This document shows, one piece after another, positions 1-8,970 of a DNA stretch of 42,851 nt. Source of the DNA: an uncultured Flavobacteriales bacterium. Its GTDB lineage: Bacteria > Bacteroidota > Bacteroidia > Flavobacteriales_D > Parvicellaceae. The stretch is taken from positions 1 through 42,851 of the forward strand of contig CAJQPO010000056.1 in assembly GCA_905480225.1 (NCBI GenBank), written 5' to 3'. A program made the translations under genes and the position numbers. Every line of letters begins with the position of its first letter. Position 1 is the first letter of the stretch. Below the pieces are notes generated by a model that searched no databases, was not told the DNA's origin, and worked only from the letters and a program-made list of their open reading frames with translations.

Positions 1-202
1 CAGCAAAAGCCCTGGAATAGTGCCATACAATGAGCAAACTGAATGAAATCACGAAGAGGAGTGATGATAGTAAGATATTTTCAGGAAATGTTAGAATCAG
101 GTAAATTAAGGATCCAATTATGGCAATCACAATACCGAAAAAACTGATGTAGTGGTATCCCGCAACTAAGTTTTTATGGTTATCAAAGTTTTGTTCTGTC
201 AT
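1..202 (-). CDS. Small membrane protein, 5' part only (cut by window edge)
   Basis: A minus-strand reading frame starts with ATG at 202 and runs off the left edge, giving the first 67 residues (MTEQNFDNHKNLVAGYHYIS...). A short hydrophilic N-terminus is followed by two hydrophobic segments, at about residues 18-38 and 43-60, separated by a short TFPEN turn. This suggests an integral membrane protein with at least two helices. I do not recognise the family, and the C-terminus is outside the window. A weak TTTG/-7-like pair lies at 240-269. The frame is open throughout and its composition is that of a real membrane protein. Confidence 0.6.
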   Translation of the reverse strand, partial: MTEQNFDNHKNLVAGYHYISFFGIVIAIIGSLIYLILTFPENILLSSLLFVISFSLLIVWHYSRAFA

Positions 203-640
203 GGTTTTTAATTTTTTGGACCCTGAAAGTCGTGTCAATTAAGTATACTGTATTTTGCCGTCTTCCAAAATAGTAGAAATGAAACATACTTTTCATTGTT
301 CTATTTGAATCGAGATTTCATAGATGACGATTATAATAGTAAGACAAGAAAATAGTTGTGATTGGTTGTCCTGTTTGTTTTTTGTCATGAATCCGTTAGC
401 TAAAAGTCGATATAGAATCGCATCAGAGATCTAGTAGAGTTGATTTCCCTCATTTTTTGGTTCAATCTGTAATTAAAAAAGCTTGAATTTGCAGGTCCGA
501 ATGGTAGTTGCTTGGGAAATAGATACTCGTTTCACTCGAACGAATGGGATGGGAATATTTTATGACATCTTGTATTGCAGCGCAATCCTGGTTGCTACCT
601 CCCCATTTCGTTGGCATAAATTCTACTCAATCTGAAATAA
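203..640. other. Intergenic stretch with no convincing gene
   Basis: About 440 bases lie between the small membrane protein and the tRNA terminator. I see no RNA gene, no long reading frame and no strong repeat. The only frame of note is a 51-codon one on the minus strand (462-617), whose translation looks like non-coding sequence. Confidence 0.5.
240..269 (-). promoter_or_regulatory. Weak candidate promoter for the left-edge membrane protein
   Basis: On the minus strand, TTTG (266-269) is followed after 18 nt by TATACTTA (240-247), an imperfect match to the Bacteroidota TAnnTTTG element. The spacing is right but the -7 element has two mismatches. Confidence 0.25.
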
Positions 641-669
641 GAAACCCGAATCGATTCGATTCGGGTTTC
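641..669 (-). terminator. Intrinsic terminator after tRNA-Met
   Basis: A perfect inverted repeat starts right after the tRNA CCA end. GAAACCCGAATCGA (641-654) pairs with TCGATTCGGGTTTC (656-669) around a one-base centre, so the real loop must take up a few stem bases. On the minus strand the stem is followed by TTATTT. Confidence 0.75.
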
Positions 670-746
670 TGGTAGCGCGGGGGAGATTTGAACTCCCGAC
701 CTCAGGGTTATGAATCCTGCGCTCTAACCAACTGAGCTACCGCGCC
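670..746 (-). tRNA. tRNA-Met (anticodon CAT), CCA encoded
   Basis: The minus strand folds as a full cloverleaf. The acceptor arm pairs GGCGCGG with CCGCGCT, the D arm is GCTC...GAGC, the anticodon loop is TTCATAA (CAT at 710-712), the T arm is GGGAG-TTCAAAT-CTCCC, and a genomic CCA ends at 670. The first acceptor pair is G-T rather than the unpaired start typical of initiator tRNA. This fits elongator Met, or an Ile tRNA with a modified CAT anticodon, better than fMet. A strong terminator follows at once. Confidence 0.93.
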
Positions 747-971
747 AAGAGGCGGCAAATATAAAAATAATTTTGTGTCTCGAAACAATAATTGCAACTT
801 GACCTTGGATTCAAATTTTTGATAAAAACCTACGTGTTATCTGTGTTCCTTTATAAATGCACTTTTCGGCTAGAATATTATGTGGAATTCTTTTCAATAT
901 TTCTTTAAAGTCTTTATTGTTCGCGTACTTTTTTTGGTATATTGGCGGCTTACCATTTTCAAAATCTACTG

Positions 972-1352
972 ATGGCTAGAATAGAACAAGAACATGAATA
1001 CCTGCTTAATACGTCGTCTAAAATTTTATTTAATTGCATTAGTACGCCAGGGGGGTTATCTGAATGGTTTTGTGACGATGTAAATATTAGTAAGGATGGG
1101 ATGTATACTTTCTTTTGGGATGGAAGTCAGGAAATTGCAACATTAGTGAATAAGAAAAATTACGAGTCAATTCGTTTTCGATGGGAAGACGATGAACCAG
1201 AATTTTATTTTGAATTCAGTATCCGAATTGACCCTATGACGAAGCAAGTCGCTTTGATTGTTACAGATTTTTCAGAAGAAGATGAATTAGATGAATCTAA
1301 ATTGTTGTGGGATAGTCAGGTGGCTGCGCTTAAATCAATAGTTGGAGGTTAG
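972..1352 (+). CDS. START-like (AHSA1-type) domain protein
   Basis: The 126-residue protein opens MARIEQEHEYLLNTSSKILF and has the STPGGLSEWFCDDV segment typical of the small START-like proteins common in Bacteroidota. A beta-rich core follows, ending in an amphipathic helix (WDSQVAALKSIVGG), so it fits one helix-grip domain. I chose ATG at 972. A frame reaching a TTG at 942 exists, but its extra ten residues do not resemble the family. The domain usually binds a hydrophobic ligand or assists a partner, and the actual ligand is unknown. The gene precedes lptF in the same direction by 76 nt. Confidence 0.8.
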   Translation: MARIEQEHEYLLNTSSKILFNCISTPGGLSEWFCDDVNISKDGMYTFFWDGSQEIATLVNKKNYESIRFRWEDDEPEFYFEFSIRIDPMTKQVALIVTDFSEEDELDESKLLWDSQVAALKSIVGG

Positions 1353-1428
1353 ATAATTTAACGCGTATAAATTCGTTAACACTCAGGCGACAGTACATCA
1401 TTATCAAAGTCTGTATTAGTTAAAGCGC

Positions 1429-2877
1429 ATGTGGAAACTTAATTGGTTGATGTTTCGGTCCTTTATCGGTCCATTTTTTCTTTCCTTTACTTTATTGGTT
1501 TTTATCCTTGATATGCAGTTTTTTTGGCTGTATCTAGATGATTTATTAGGCAAGGGACTAGATTGGTATGTTATAGCGGAATTGTTGTTCTATGCCAGTG
1601 CTAATGTTATTCCAATGGCTTTGCCCTTATCTGTCTTGCTTTCGTCTACAATGACTTATGGAAATCTTGCAGAGAACTTAGAATTAACTGCACTCAAAGC
1701 CAGTGGCACTTCTTTTTTGAGAATGTCTCGACCACTTATTATGGTAATGATTTTGATTGGCACATTCGCTTTTTATTTTTCAAATACGCTTTGGCCAACA
1801 GCAAATTTTAAAATGAAAGCTTTGCTTACTGATATTTATAAAGCCAAGTCTTCGTTGATGATTTCAGAAGGTAGATTTTCAACAGAAATTGATCATTTTG
1901 GAATACGGGCTACTAAAAAAGATCAAGAAACCGGTGAGCTATCGGATATTGTAATTTTTGATCGAACAAGTAACATCAAGGGTAAAAATCAAGTTGGTCA
2001 CAATTACCGAGAGGATATTAGAGATTATCACAGAGACATTCGTGCTCGAAGTGGATTCATATTAAACAGTGCACGAAGTGAGGCATTATCATTGGTGCTG
2101 CATAACGGTCAAATAACAGAGGAATTAAGCCCCGATCGTTTTCAGGATATCAAATATCCATTTTGGAAAATTGACTTTGAAACCAGTGAACTGAATGTTG
2201 ATTTGTCCTCCATGAACTTTGATCGTTCGAATGAAGATATTTGGGCTCAAAGTCTGGAGTGGATGAGTGCCAGACAATTGTTAATATGCAGAGATTCGAT
2301 AGTTCTTGATATTCCCGAGGACTATAAGTCTATGACCAATTTTATTCGTTCCCAGAATAAGTTGGTCAGGGATAGCTCAAACTTGAGCCCTGTTGATGGT
2401 CAGTTTTTCACGAATGCTTTAAATTCCAGAGAAACAAAGAGAATTATAAAAAGCGCTAAGGCCAGAACTGAAAGCCAGCTTAGACATTTACAAAGAAAAT
2501 CAGCCTATATCAGTGGTAAATTGAGGGATTTAAATAGGGTTCAAATTTTGCTGCATCAAAAATTCACCTTATCAATAGCATGCATTATTCTCTTTTTTGT
2601 AGGAGCACCCCTTGGGGCTATTGTGAAAAAAGGAGGGCTTGGGATACCAGTTTTAATTACCATTATTCTTTTTCTGGTCTACTATGTATTGGCTAGAACC
2701 GGTCAGCAGATGGCAAAAAACGAAGTTTTATCACCTTTTATAGGCATGTGGTTGAGTTCTTTTGTTCTTGTTCCAATCGGAATATTTTTTACTTTAAAGG
2801 CAAATAGGGATTCTGTAATTTTTGATTGGGAATTTTATAAAAAAGGATACAAAAGGATTTTTGGGCTAAAAAAATGA
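1429..2877 (+). CDS. lptF: LptF/LptG family permease (YjgP/YjgQ), LPS export
   Basis: The 482-residue protein has the LptF/LptG plan. Three membrane helices occupy about residues 8-118, with the conserved LPLSVLLSSTMTYGNLAENLELTALKAS stretch (given here as one named motif region, residues 65-95). A periplasmic jellyroll-type region spans about 125-370, and three C-terminal helices lie at about 375-457. In the Lpt system these permeases work with the ATPase LptB to extract lipopolysaccharide from the inner membrane and pass it to the periplasmic bridge. The next gene starts inside its stop codon (ATGA), so translation is probably coupled. Bacteroidota often carry one LptF-like protein of this length, and I cannot tell F from G by sequence alone. 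Confidence 0.9.
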   Translation: MWKLNWLMFRSFIGPFFLSFTLLVFILDMQFFWLYLDDLLGKGLDWYVIAELLFYASANVIPMALPLSVLLSSTMTYGNLAENLELTALKASGTSFLRMSRPLIMVMILIGTFAFYFSNTLWPTANFKMKALLTDIYKAKSSLMISEGRFSTEIDHFGIRATKKDQETGELSDIVIFDRTSNIKGKNQVGHNYREDIRDYHRDIRARSGFILNSARSEALSLVLHNGQITEELSPDRFQDIKYPFWKIDFETSELNVDLSSMNFDRSNEDIWAQSLEWMSARQLLICRDSIVLDIPEDYKSMTNFIRSQNKLVRDSSNLSPVDGQFFTNALNSRETKRIIKSAKARTESQLRHLQRKSAYISGKLRDLNRVQILLHQKFTLSIACIILFFVGAPLGAIVKKGGLGIPVLITIILFLVYYVLARTGQQMAKNEVLSPFIGMWLSSFVLVPIGIFFTLKANRDSVIFDWEFYKKGYKRIFGLKK

Positions 2878-4064
2878 AGATTTTACAATTATGTAATAAG
2901 CCACCTTTACCTGCCGTTGATGGTGGTTGCATAGCAATGAACAATATTGCCAAAGGGCTTTTGAGCGCTGGTAATGACGTTAAGATAATTTCTATTGCTA
3001 CCTATAAACACCCATTTGAGGACAAAAACTACAGCAAATCTTTTTTAGATAAAACTCGATTTGAGTCTATCTATGTAGAAACCAAAGTAAATATAATTGA
3101 TGCCTTTTCGAGTTTGGTAACATCAGACAATTACAATGTCAGTAGGTTTTTTAGTACAGATTTTGATCGAGCACTTGTTGATGTTTTAAGAAAGGAAGCG
3201 TTCGATATAATTCAATTGGAGAGCTTATTTATGACGCCGTATATTGGTACGATTCGTCGTTATTCCAAGGCTAAAATTGTGCTTCGTTCTCATAATCTGG
3301 AATACATTATATGGAAAAGGTTAGCTAATGCAACTAGTAATAGAGCGAAACGGGTGTATCTCAATTACTTGGCAAAACAACTGAAAGAGTACGAATTCGC
3401 AGTCGTTAAGGAAGTGGATGGAATTGCTGCAATAAGCAAAGGAGACGCACAGCGGTATGCTGAATTTAAATCTGATTTGAAATTAGAAACAATTCCGTTT
3501 GGTATTGACATAGAAGATTACCAGCCCACATTGAGCGCTGAGAACAATGGCAATAGTCTGTTTCATTTAGGAGCTATGGACTGGAAGCCGAATATCGAAG
3601 GAGTAATGTGGTTTGCTGAAGAAGTGTATCCCTCATTAAGAGCGTTTAATTTGCATCTTGCTGGTCGGAAAATGCCAAATTGGTTTACAGAATCTCTTGA
3701 TCCATCGATACACAACCATGGCGAGGTTATAGATGCATTAACATTCATGAATCAGTTTCCAATAATGATTGTTCCGCTTTTTTCTGCTGGTGGAATGCGC
3801 GTTAAAATTATTGAAGGCATGGCGATGAAAAAAGCCATTATTTCCACTGCTGTAGGGGCAGAGGGAATCAACATTAAGAATAGAGACAATATAATGATTG
3901 CCAATACGAAAGAAGAATTTACCCAGTCAATTATTGAGCTTTCAGCAGATCCTATTTTATTAAAGCGAATACAAGAAAACGGTCGAAGATTGGTTGAAAG
4001 GGAATACAATAATTCCGTGTTAACGGATCGATTAATTCAGTTCTATAACGACTTACTACAATGA
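2874..4064 (+). CDS. Glycosyltransferase family 4
   Basis: The 396-residue protein has the GT-B layout of GT4 enzymes. The N-terminal half begins MKILQLCNKPPLPAVDGGC. The C-terminal half starts near GAMDWKPNIEGVMWF (about residue 233) and carries FSAGGMRVKIIEGMAMKKAI and VGAEGI, which form the nucleotide-sugar binding face. It has no signal peptide or membrane helix and probably acts at the inner face of the membrane. It overlaps lptF by four bases upstream and the next glycosyltransferase by four bases downstream. Donor and acceptor cannot be read from sequence. Its position behind lptF suggests a role in cell-surface glycolipid or polysaccharide synthesis. Confidence 0.85.
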   Translation: MKILQLCNKPPLPAVDGGCIAMNNIAKGLLSAGNDVKIISIATYKHPFEDKNYSKSFLDKTRFESIYVETKVNIIDAFSSLVTSDNYNVSRFFSTDFDRALVDVLRKEAFDIIQLESLFMTPYIGTIRRYSKAKIVLRSHNLEYIIWKRLANATSNRAKRVYLNYLAKQLKEYEFAVVKEVDGIAAISKGDAQRYAEFKSDLKLETIPFGIDIEDYQPTLSAENNGNSLFHLGAMDWKPNIEGVMWFAEEVYPSLRAFNLHLAGRKMPNWFTESLDPSIHNHGEVIDALTFMNQFPIMIVPLFSAGGMRVKIIEGMAMKKAIISTAVGAEGINIKNRDNIMIANTKEEFTQSIIELSADPILLKRIQENGRRLVEREYNNSVLTDRLIQFYNDLLQ

Positions 4065-5230
4065 AATTGCTTGTGCTTTTGTCAAGAATTCCTTACCCAC
4101 TGGATAAAGGAGATAAATTACGGGCATATTATCAATTAAAACAGCTGTCTCAGGATTTTCAAATAAAGGTCGTGGCACTTGATGATTGCAAGGGAACTGA
4201 ACAAGACCGGGAAAAATTAAGAAATGAGTTTGATATTCAATTTGTGAAACTGAATAAAACGGTCATTTATCTAAAAATGCTTCGTGCATTATTCAGTGAT
4301 AAACCTTTTCAAGTACATTATTTTTTTCAGCGTTCTGCAAATTTAAAGGTAAAAGAAATTATAAGTGAGTTTAAGCCGGATCATATTTACTGCCAGCTAA
4401 TTAGAACTGCGGAGTACGTTAAAAACATCCATAGTATTCCAAAAACAATGGATTACATGGATGCTTTTTCAAAAGGGATGGATCGACGGATTTCTCAAAA
4501 TCGAGGGATCAAGAAAATTTTCATCAAAGCAGAGGCATCACGTTTACTGAAGTATGAAAATTTGATATTTGATTATTTTGAAAATAAGACCATTATTTCA
4601 TCGCAGGATCAATCGTTGATTTATCATCCGGAAAGAAACAGTATTAAGGTAGTTCCTAACGGTGTCGATTTCGATTTTTTCACCCCTGTTCAATCAAATA
4701 ACCGAACTTTTGAATTGGTTTTTACTGGAAACATGAGTTATCCTCCGAATGTGGATGGAGCTTTGTTTCTTGTGAACGAAATTATGCCAATTGTTTGGAA
4801 GGAGATGCCGAAGGCTAAAGTCTTGATTGCAGGAGCTAAACCAACAGTTGCCATTACTTCATTGAAATCTAGAAATGTAGCAGTTTCTGGATGGGTAGAC
4901 GATATTAGAGAGGCTTATGCAGACTCCTCCGTTTTTATTGCTCCCATGCGAATTGGAACAGGACTTCAAAATAAGCTTTTAGAGGCTATGTCTATGGGTG
5001 TGCCTTGCATTACTACATCATTTGCCAATAACGCTTTAAAAGCGGTTAATGGAGCGTCCATTCTTATTGGAGATTCCAAGGAATCTCTGGCTGAAATCGT
5101 AATTGATCTTTTAAGAGATCCGGTTTTAAGAAACAATCTTTCGGTTGCAGGTCGGGCATTTATTGAAGCTAATTATAGCTGGAGAACAAGTACAGCCATA
5201 TTAATTGACAGTATAAAAAGACAACCGTGA
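4061..5230 (+). CDS. Glycosyltransferase family 4 (Stp1-like)
   Basis: The 389-residue GT-B fold protein starts MKLLVLLSRIPYPLDKGDKL, the N-terminal signature of the sugar transferases often found in exopolysaccharide clusters. The C-terminal donor domain has FTGNMSYPPNVDGALF (from about residue 220), GWVDDIREAYADSSVFIAPM and GTGLQNKLLEAMSMGVPCI, with the conserved Glu in KLLEAM. It overlaps the preceding GT4 gene (ATGA). The two proteins share the family architecture but differ clearly in sequence, so they are not a recent duplication. The acceptor is unknown. A new -7 promoter element lies just after its stop, so the coupled unit probably ends here. Confidence 0.85.
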   Translation: MKLLVLLSRIPYPLDKGDKLRAYYQLKQLSQDFQIKVVALDDCKGTEQDREKLRNEFDIQFVKLNKTVIYLKMLRALFSDKPFQVHYFFQRSANLKVKEIISEFKPDHIYCQLIRTAEYVKNIHSIPKTMDYMDAFSKGMDRRISQNRGIKKIFIKAEASRLLKYENLIFDYFENKTIISSQDQSLIYHPERNSIKVVPNGVDFDFFTPVQSNNRTFELVFTGNMSYPPNVDGALFLVNEIMPIVWKEMPKAKVLIAGAKPTVAITSLKSRNVAVSGWVDDIREAYADSSVFIAPMRIGTGLQNKLLEAMSMGVPCITTSFANNALKAVNGASILIGDSKESLAEIVIDLLRDPVLRNNLSVAGRAFIEANYSWRTSTAILIDSIKRQP

Positions 5231-5242
5231 ACCCTTTTATTT

Positions 5243-5250
5243 TAACTTTG
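5243..5250 (+). promoter_or_regulatory. -7 element ahead of ribBA
   Basis: TAACTTTG matches the Bacteroidota -7 consensus TAnnTTTG and lies 34 bases before the ribBA ATG. No clear -33 TTTG is seen at the usual spacing. Confidence 0.4.
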
Positions 5251-5284
5251 TTTGGACAAGTAACGAACCAATTAAATTATACAA

Positions 5285-6511
5285 ATGGCTGAGGAAATAA
5301 AGCTGGATACAATTGAGGATGCGGTAGCAGCAATTAAGGCTGGTGAGATGGTTATCGTAGTGGATGATGAGGACCGTGAAAATGAGGGAGATTTTCTTAC
5401 AGCTGCCAGGAATGTAACACCGGAGATCATTAATTTCATGGCTACACATGGCCGAGGATTAATTTGTGCACCACTTCTTGAAGAAAGGTGTAATGAATTG
5501 GGATTGGATCTAATGATTCAAAGTAATAATTCGCATTATGATACACCGTTTACTGTTTCGGTAGATTTGGTTGGTGATGGATGTACGACAGGAATTTCAG
5601 CACAAGATCGATCAAAAACAGTAAAAGCATTAATTAATCCTGAAACGAAGCCAAATCAACTGGGTAAACCAGGACACATTTTTCCATTAAGAGCAAAGGA
5701 AGGAGGCGTTTTGAGAAGAGCGGGCCATACAGAAGCGGCTGTGGACCTAGCTAGACTAGCGGGTTTTGAACCTGCAGGTCTAATTGTCGAGATTATGAAT
5801 GAGGACGGCACCATGGCACGTTTACCAGAATTGGCTGTGATTGCAAAGAAGTTTGATATGAAACTTGTTTCAATTGAAGACCTTATTGCGTATCGAATGC
5901 AAAACGAATCGCTGATAGAAGAAATTGTAAAAGTAGATATGCCTACTAAATACGGAGATTTCAAACTTTCTGCATTTAGGCAAACAACGACAGGTGAGGA
6001 GCATTTGGCTTTAGTGAAAGGCGAATGGAATAAAGATGAGCCTGTTCTTGTGCGTGTGCATTCGTCCTGTTTTACGGGGGACATCTTGGGCTCTTTAAGA
6101 TGTGATTGCGGAGACCAACTTTCTGCTGCAATGCAGATGATTGAAACGGCAGGTAAGGGTGCTATTTTGTATATGAATCAAGAAGGGCGCGGCATCGGTT
6201 TGGTTAACAAGCTTAAAGCCTATAAATTACAGCAAGAAGGCTACGATACGTTTGATGCGAATGTTAAGTTGGGTTTTAAACCAGACGCAAGAGATTATGG
6301 CGTAGGAGCGCAGATACTGCGAGAAATAGGGATAACTAAGTTGAAATTAATGAGCAATAATCCTAAAAAAAGAACGGGTCTTGTTGGCTACGGTTTGGAA
6401 ATAGTGGACAATGTTCAAATAAATGTAGATTGTAATATTCATAATTCTGCCTATTTAAAAACAAAAAAGGACAGAATGGGGCATGATATTAAGATTTCTA
6501 CTGACACATGA
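5285..6511 (+). CDS. ribBA: Bifunctional DHBP synthase / GTP cyclohydrolase II (riboflavin synthesis)
   Basis: This 408-residue fusion supplies both precursors of riboflavin. The N-terminal half (about 1-205) makes 3,4-dihydroxy-2-butanone 4-phosphate from ribulose 5-phosphate and shows [10 protein letters not shown] (27-36) and the THGRG segment. The C-terminal half (about 207-402) opens GTP to the diaminopyrimidine. It has the zinc cysteines C262, C273 and C275 (SSCFTGD, RCDCGD), the NQEGRGIGL phosphate loop and SNNPKK. Both sites look complete. The ATG at 5285 fits the family start. The next gene overlaps its stop (ATGA). No FMN riboswitch is apparent in the 54-base upstream gap. Confidence 0.97.
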   Translation: MAEEIKLDTIEDAVAAIKAGEMVIVVDDEDRENEGDFLTAARNVTPEIINFMATHGRGLICAPLLEERCNELGLDLMIQSNNSHYDTPFTVSVDLVGDGCTTGISAQDRSKTVKALINPETKPNQLGKPGHIFPLRAKEGGVLRRAGHTEAAVDLARLAGFEPAGLIVEIMNEDGTMARLPELAVIAKKFDMKLVSIEDLIAYRMQNESLIEEIVKVDMPTKYGDFKLSAFRQTTTGEEHLALVKGEWNKDEPVLVRVHSSCFTGDILGSLRCDCGDQLSAAMQMIETAGKGAILYMNQEGRGIGLVNKLKAYKLQQEGYDTFDANVKLGFKPDARDYGVGAQILREIGITKLKLMSNNPKKRTGLVGYGLEIVDNVQINVDCNIHNSAYLKTKKDRMGHDIKISTDT

Positions 6512-7023
6512 TTACTGAATTCCGTATTTTAAAATTAACAAGTATGCAGGTGGTGTGTATGATTGGGTGCAGCCTTATTTTATGGGGCTGTAATCAATTT
6601 TCTTCAGAACCAACGAATCAGAAAATTGAGCAAATTGTATTGAATAATAAAGAAGAGATAATTAATAGCATTCAGGCAATAATGAATCGGCAAGAAAATG
6701 CTTGGAATGAAGGCAATATTGATCAATTTATGATAGGCTACTGGGAGTCTGATTCGCTTACTTTTATTGGGAAATCAGGTTTGAATTATGGCTGGAAAAA
6801 GACTTTACTCAATTATAAAAAGTCCTATCCTTCACCGGAGGACATGGGAATCCTCACTTTTAACAATTTATCTACAGAGGTGCTTTCGGAGGATGTTGCA
6901 TTAGTGATAGGGAAATGGAGACTTAATCGAGAAATTATTGGAGATACGTTGGAGGGACACTATTCACTGGTTTGGAAACGAGTCAAAAATAACTGGGTTA
7001 TAGTATCTGACCATTCTAGCTAA
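6508..7023 (+). CDS. DUF4440/SnoaL-like (NTF2 fold) putative lipoprotein
   Basis: The 171-residue protein has a hydrophobic N-terminus ending in a cysteine (SLILWGC, Cys28), which suggests a lipoprotein signal. It is followed by an NTF2-fold domain recognisable from [23 protein letters not shown], and a C-terminal [20 protein letters not shown] strand pair. DUF4440 proteins share the ketosteroid-isomerase fold, but most have no known reaction. The ATG at 6508 overlaps the ribBA stop. A second ATG at 6544 would give a tighter signal peptide and may be the true start. The downstream gene overlaps by one base (TAATG), so the three genes look like one transcript. Confidence 0.75.
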   Translation: MITEFRILKLTSMQVVCMIGCSLILWGCNQFSSEPTNQKIEQIVLNNKEEIINSIQAIMNRQENAWNEGNIDQFMIGYWESDSLTFIGKSGLNYGWKKTLLNYKKSYPSPEDMGILTFNNLSTEVLSEDVALVIGKWRLNREIIGDTLEGHYSLVWKRVKNNWVIVSDHSS

Positions 7024-8057
7024 TGCGGATTATAAAGCAAGCGCCGGAAAGTGTTGTTGAATCAGGTCATTTCTGTTTTGGATGTTATAATCAACCCATA
7101 AAGCACGTTAATTTATTAGATGCAAAAATTGGCAGCTTGAAATTCTTTAAAAATTTCAAGCTTAGAGAGTGGCAAGCGTATCAGTTGTATTCCGAAGAAG
7201 GTTGGTTTGTCATGATTGCTTTATACAACACAAAAAAAGTGTGCATCGTACAATTCATTTTGTACAATATTCATTCAGGTGAAAAATTTCATTATGAGAA
7301 AAAGGTACTTCCCGGTTCTTTAAAAATTCCAAATGGTTTAATCGATACTGAAGCGAAGCACATATCAAAAGGATTTGATTTTTCAATTCAACACAACATT
7401 GAAAAACAAAAATTGACAATTGATGTGAAGCTAAAAGGAAGGAAAGGACTACCGGACCTGAGCGCTCAATTACATGGTTTGCATAATTGTGACCGTTATA
7501 CCCCTTGTGTTGTTTGTTTGCCTTTAACATCAAAAAAAGGCATGTATAGTCATAAGTGCCTGATGCCGTTGGAGGGTCTAATCGAATTAGGAACGCAAAA
7601 AATAGTTTTTAGTAAAGAATCAAGTAGCTTAATTCTTGACGATCATAAAGGATACTATCCATATAACACCAGATACGATTGGGCAACGGCTTTGGGCTTT
7701 GATGCTGAAGGTCGACGGTATGGATTGAATTTGACTAATAACCAAGTTCAAAATCAAGAGGACTTTAACGAAAATTGTTTCTGGATAGATGGGGAAATGA
7801 TACCGTTGCCTCCGGTGAAATTTTTTCGTCCAAACGGCGTAAAAGAAAATTGGATAATTAAAGATAAGAATGGCAAAGTTGATTTGCTTTTTTCGCCAGA
7901 AATTAACAACAGTGTTCAGCTCAATTTAATCTTCTTGTCTTCAAATTATCATGGACCTTACGGAAAGTTCAATGGTCACATCACTAGTGATGATGGACGC
8001 CTTTTTAATTTGGACAATACTTTTGGAATGGGAGAGAAGTTTTTCTTAAGAAGCTAA
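7023..8057 (+). CDS. DUF2804 domain protein
   Basis: The 344-residue protein matches the DUF2804 family along its length. It has an N-terminal CFGCYNQP zinc-finger-like pair, a REWQAYQLYSEEGWFVMIALYNTKK beta segment near residue 47 (described as a region), HNCDRYTPCVVCLPL in the middle, and a C-terminal NYHGPYGKFNGHI...FGMGEKF block. There is no signal peptide. The fold is beta-rich, and related families in Pfam resemble carotenoid 1,2-hydratase or lipocalin-like barrels, but no function is established. It starts in the stop of the DUF4440 gene, placing it at the end of the ribBA transcript. A link to riboflavin is not implied by its sequence. Confidence 0.8.
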   Translation: MRIIKQAPESVVESGHFCFGCYNQPIKHVNLLDAKIGSLKFFKNFKLREWQAYQLYSEEGWFVMIALYNTKKVCIVQFILYNIHSGEKFHYEKKVLPGSLKIPNGLIDTEAKHISKGFDFSIQHNIEKQKLTIDVKLKGRKGLPDLSAQLHGLHNCDRYTPCVVCLPLTSKKGMYSHKCLMPLEGLIELGTQKIVFSKESSSLILDDHKGYYPYNTRYDWATALGFDAEGRRYGLNLTNNQVQNQEDFNENCFWIDGEMIPLPPVKFFRPNGVKENWIIKDKNGKVDLLFSPEINNSVQLNLIFLSSNYHGPYGKFNGHITSDDGRLFNLDNTFGMGEKFFLRS

Positions 8058-8083
8058 TATCGTTACTGCTTACCGCAATTGGA

Positions 8084-8851
8084 CTATTTTTTAGTAGGTT
8101 CTAGTCTTTGAATTTCTTTTTTCTGAATAGGAAGTCGCACATTTCTTTTAAATGATAGCGGTACAATATTGGTTGTGACGTATTGGCCATTATTGAGGCT
8201 CTTGACAGTGATTTGAATAAATATATGGTCTGTTGCATAGAGGTGCAACACTACAAATTCATACCACACTTTTTGTGTCGTTTCATTTTCAGTTAATTCC
8301 TGATTCCATCTAAAACCGGTGTATTCACTGCTAAATTCATTCCTTGAATCTTTACTTCTCAATTCAGTAAAACGGTTGAGTTTTACCATCGGCATTGTTG
8401 GTGGTGCAACTGTGGCAAATCTATCTGATTTGTACAACGATATAAAGTTAAGGCCGATTAAAAATCCCACAGATTTGAAAGCAATACAAGTATCATTATT
8501 CATTATGCTAACCTTGGCATTTCCTTTTAGCCCATAGTGCATCTTGTTTCTTAGTAATAAGAATTCTTGATATTCGGATTCAGATATTCCCAAATTTCTG
8601 TGATAGGGCAAATCGCTGCCTTTTTTGATGGTTTTTGAAAATTCCGTATACCAGTCTAGATTATTTTTAATTGAGTCTTGAATAATTTTTTCAAGTTGTT
8701 GTGCTTTTTCGTTTGGTTTAATGACAAGAATATCTGCTGAATATTGTCCATTAATGAACCAATGATTTAATGAATCCACAAAAGCCGGAACTTGTTGAGA
8801 ATAGCTAATAAGGCTGAATAAAATACTGGTTATAAGCAATATTGATTTCAT
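8084..8851 (-). CDS. Secreted protein of unknown function
   Basis: The 255-residue protein begins with a clear signal peptide (MKSILLITSILFSLISYSQQ, cleavage after about residue 18). The mature part is mixed alpha/beta with no cysteine cluster or known motif that I can name. It has no T9SS-type C-terminal domain and ends in a charged QRLEPTKK tail, so it is probably periplasmic. The start ATG at 8851 is preceded by TAATTTTA, one mismatch from the -7 consensus. It converges with the DUF2804 gene (26-base gap). Confidence 0.65.
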   Translation of the reverse strand: MKSILLITSILFSLISYSQQVPAFVDSLNHWFINGQYSADILVIKPNEKAQQLEKIIQDSIKNNLDWYTEFSKTIKKGSDLPYHRNLGISESEYQEFLLLRNKMHYGLKGNAKVSIMNNDTCIAFKSVGFLIGLNFISLYKSDRFATVAPPTMPMVKLNRFTELRSKDSRNEFSSEYTGFRWNQELTENETTQKVWYEFVVLHLYATDHIFIQITVKSLNNGQYVTTNIVPLSFKRNVRLPIQKKEIQRLEPTKK

Positions 8852-8958
8852 TTTGTAAAATTAGAACAATGGCATTATTATTCAAGTCTAAACCCTTAAA
8901 AATTCAGTTTCATTCAAAAATCACGCGTATTCCGTGGCGCGACATGAATGGAATAATA

Positions 8959-8966
8959 TAAGTTTG
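8959..8966 (+). promoter_or_regulatory. -7 element very close to a start codon
   Basis: TAAGTTTG matches TAnnTTTG exactly. Only four bases (TACC) separate it from the ATG at 8971, so transcription should begin at or within the first codons. This implies a leaderless or nearly leaderless message. Confidence 0.45.
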
Positions 8967-8970
8967 TACC

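Noticed and set aside
462-617. 51-codon minus-strand frame between the left-edge gene and the tRNA
   Set aside because: Its translation (MPTKWGGSNQDCAAIQ...) has no hydrophobic core, signal or known motif, and no promoter element precedes it.
8869-8961. 30-codon plus-strand frame just ahead of the nuclease-like gene
   Set aside because: Very short, no recognisable motif, and its stop overlaps the -7 element of the next gene.
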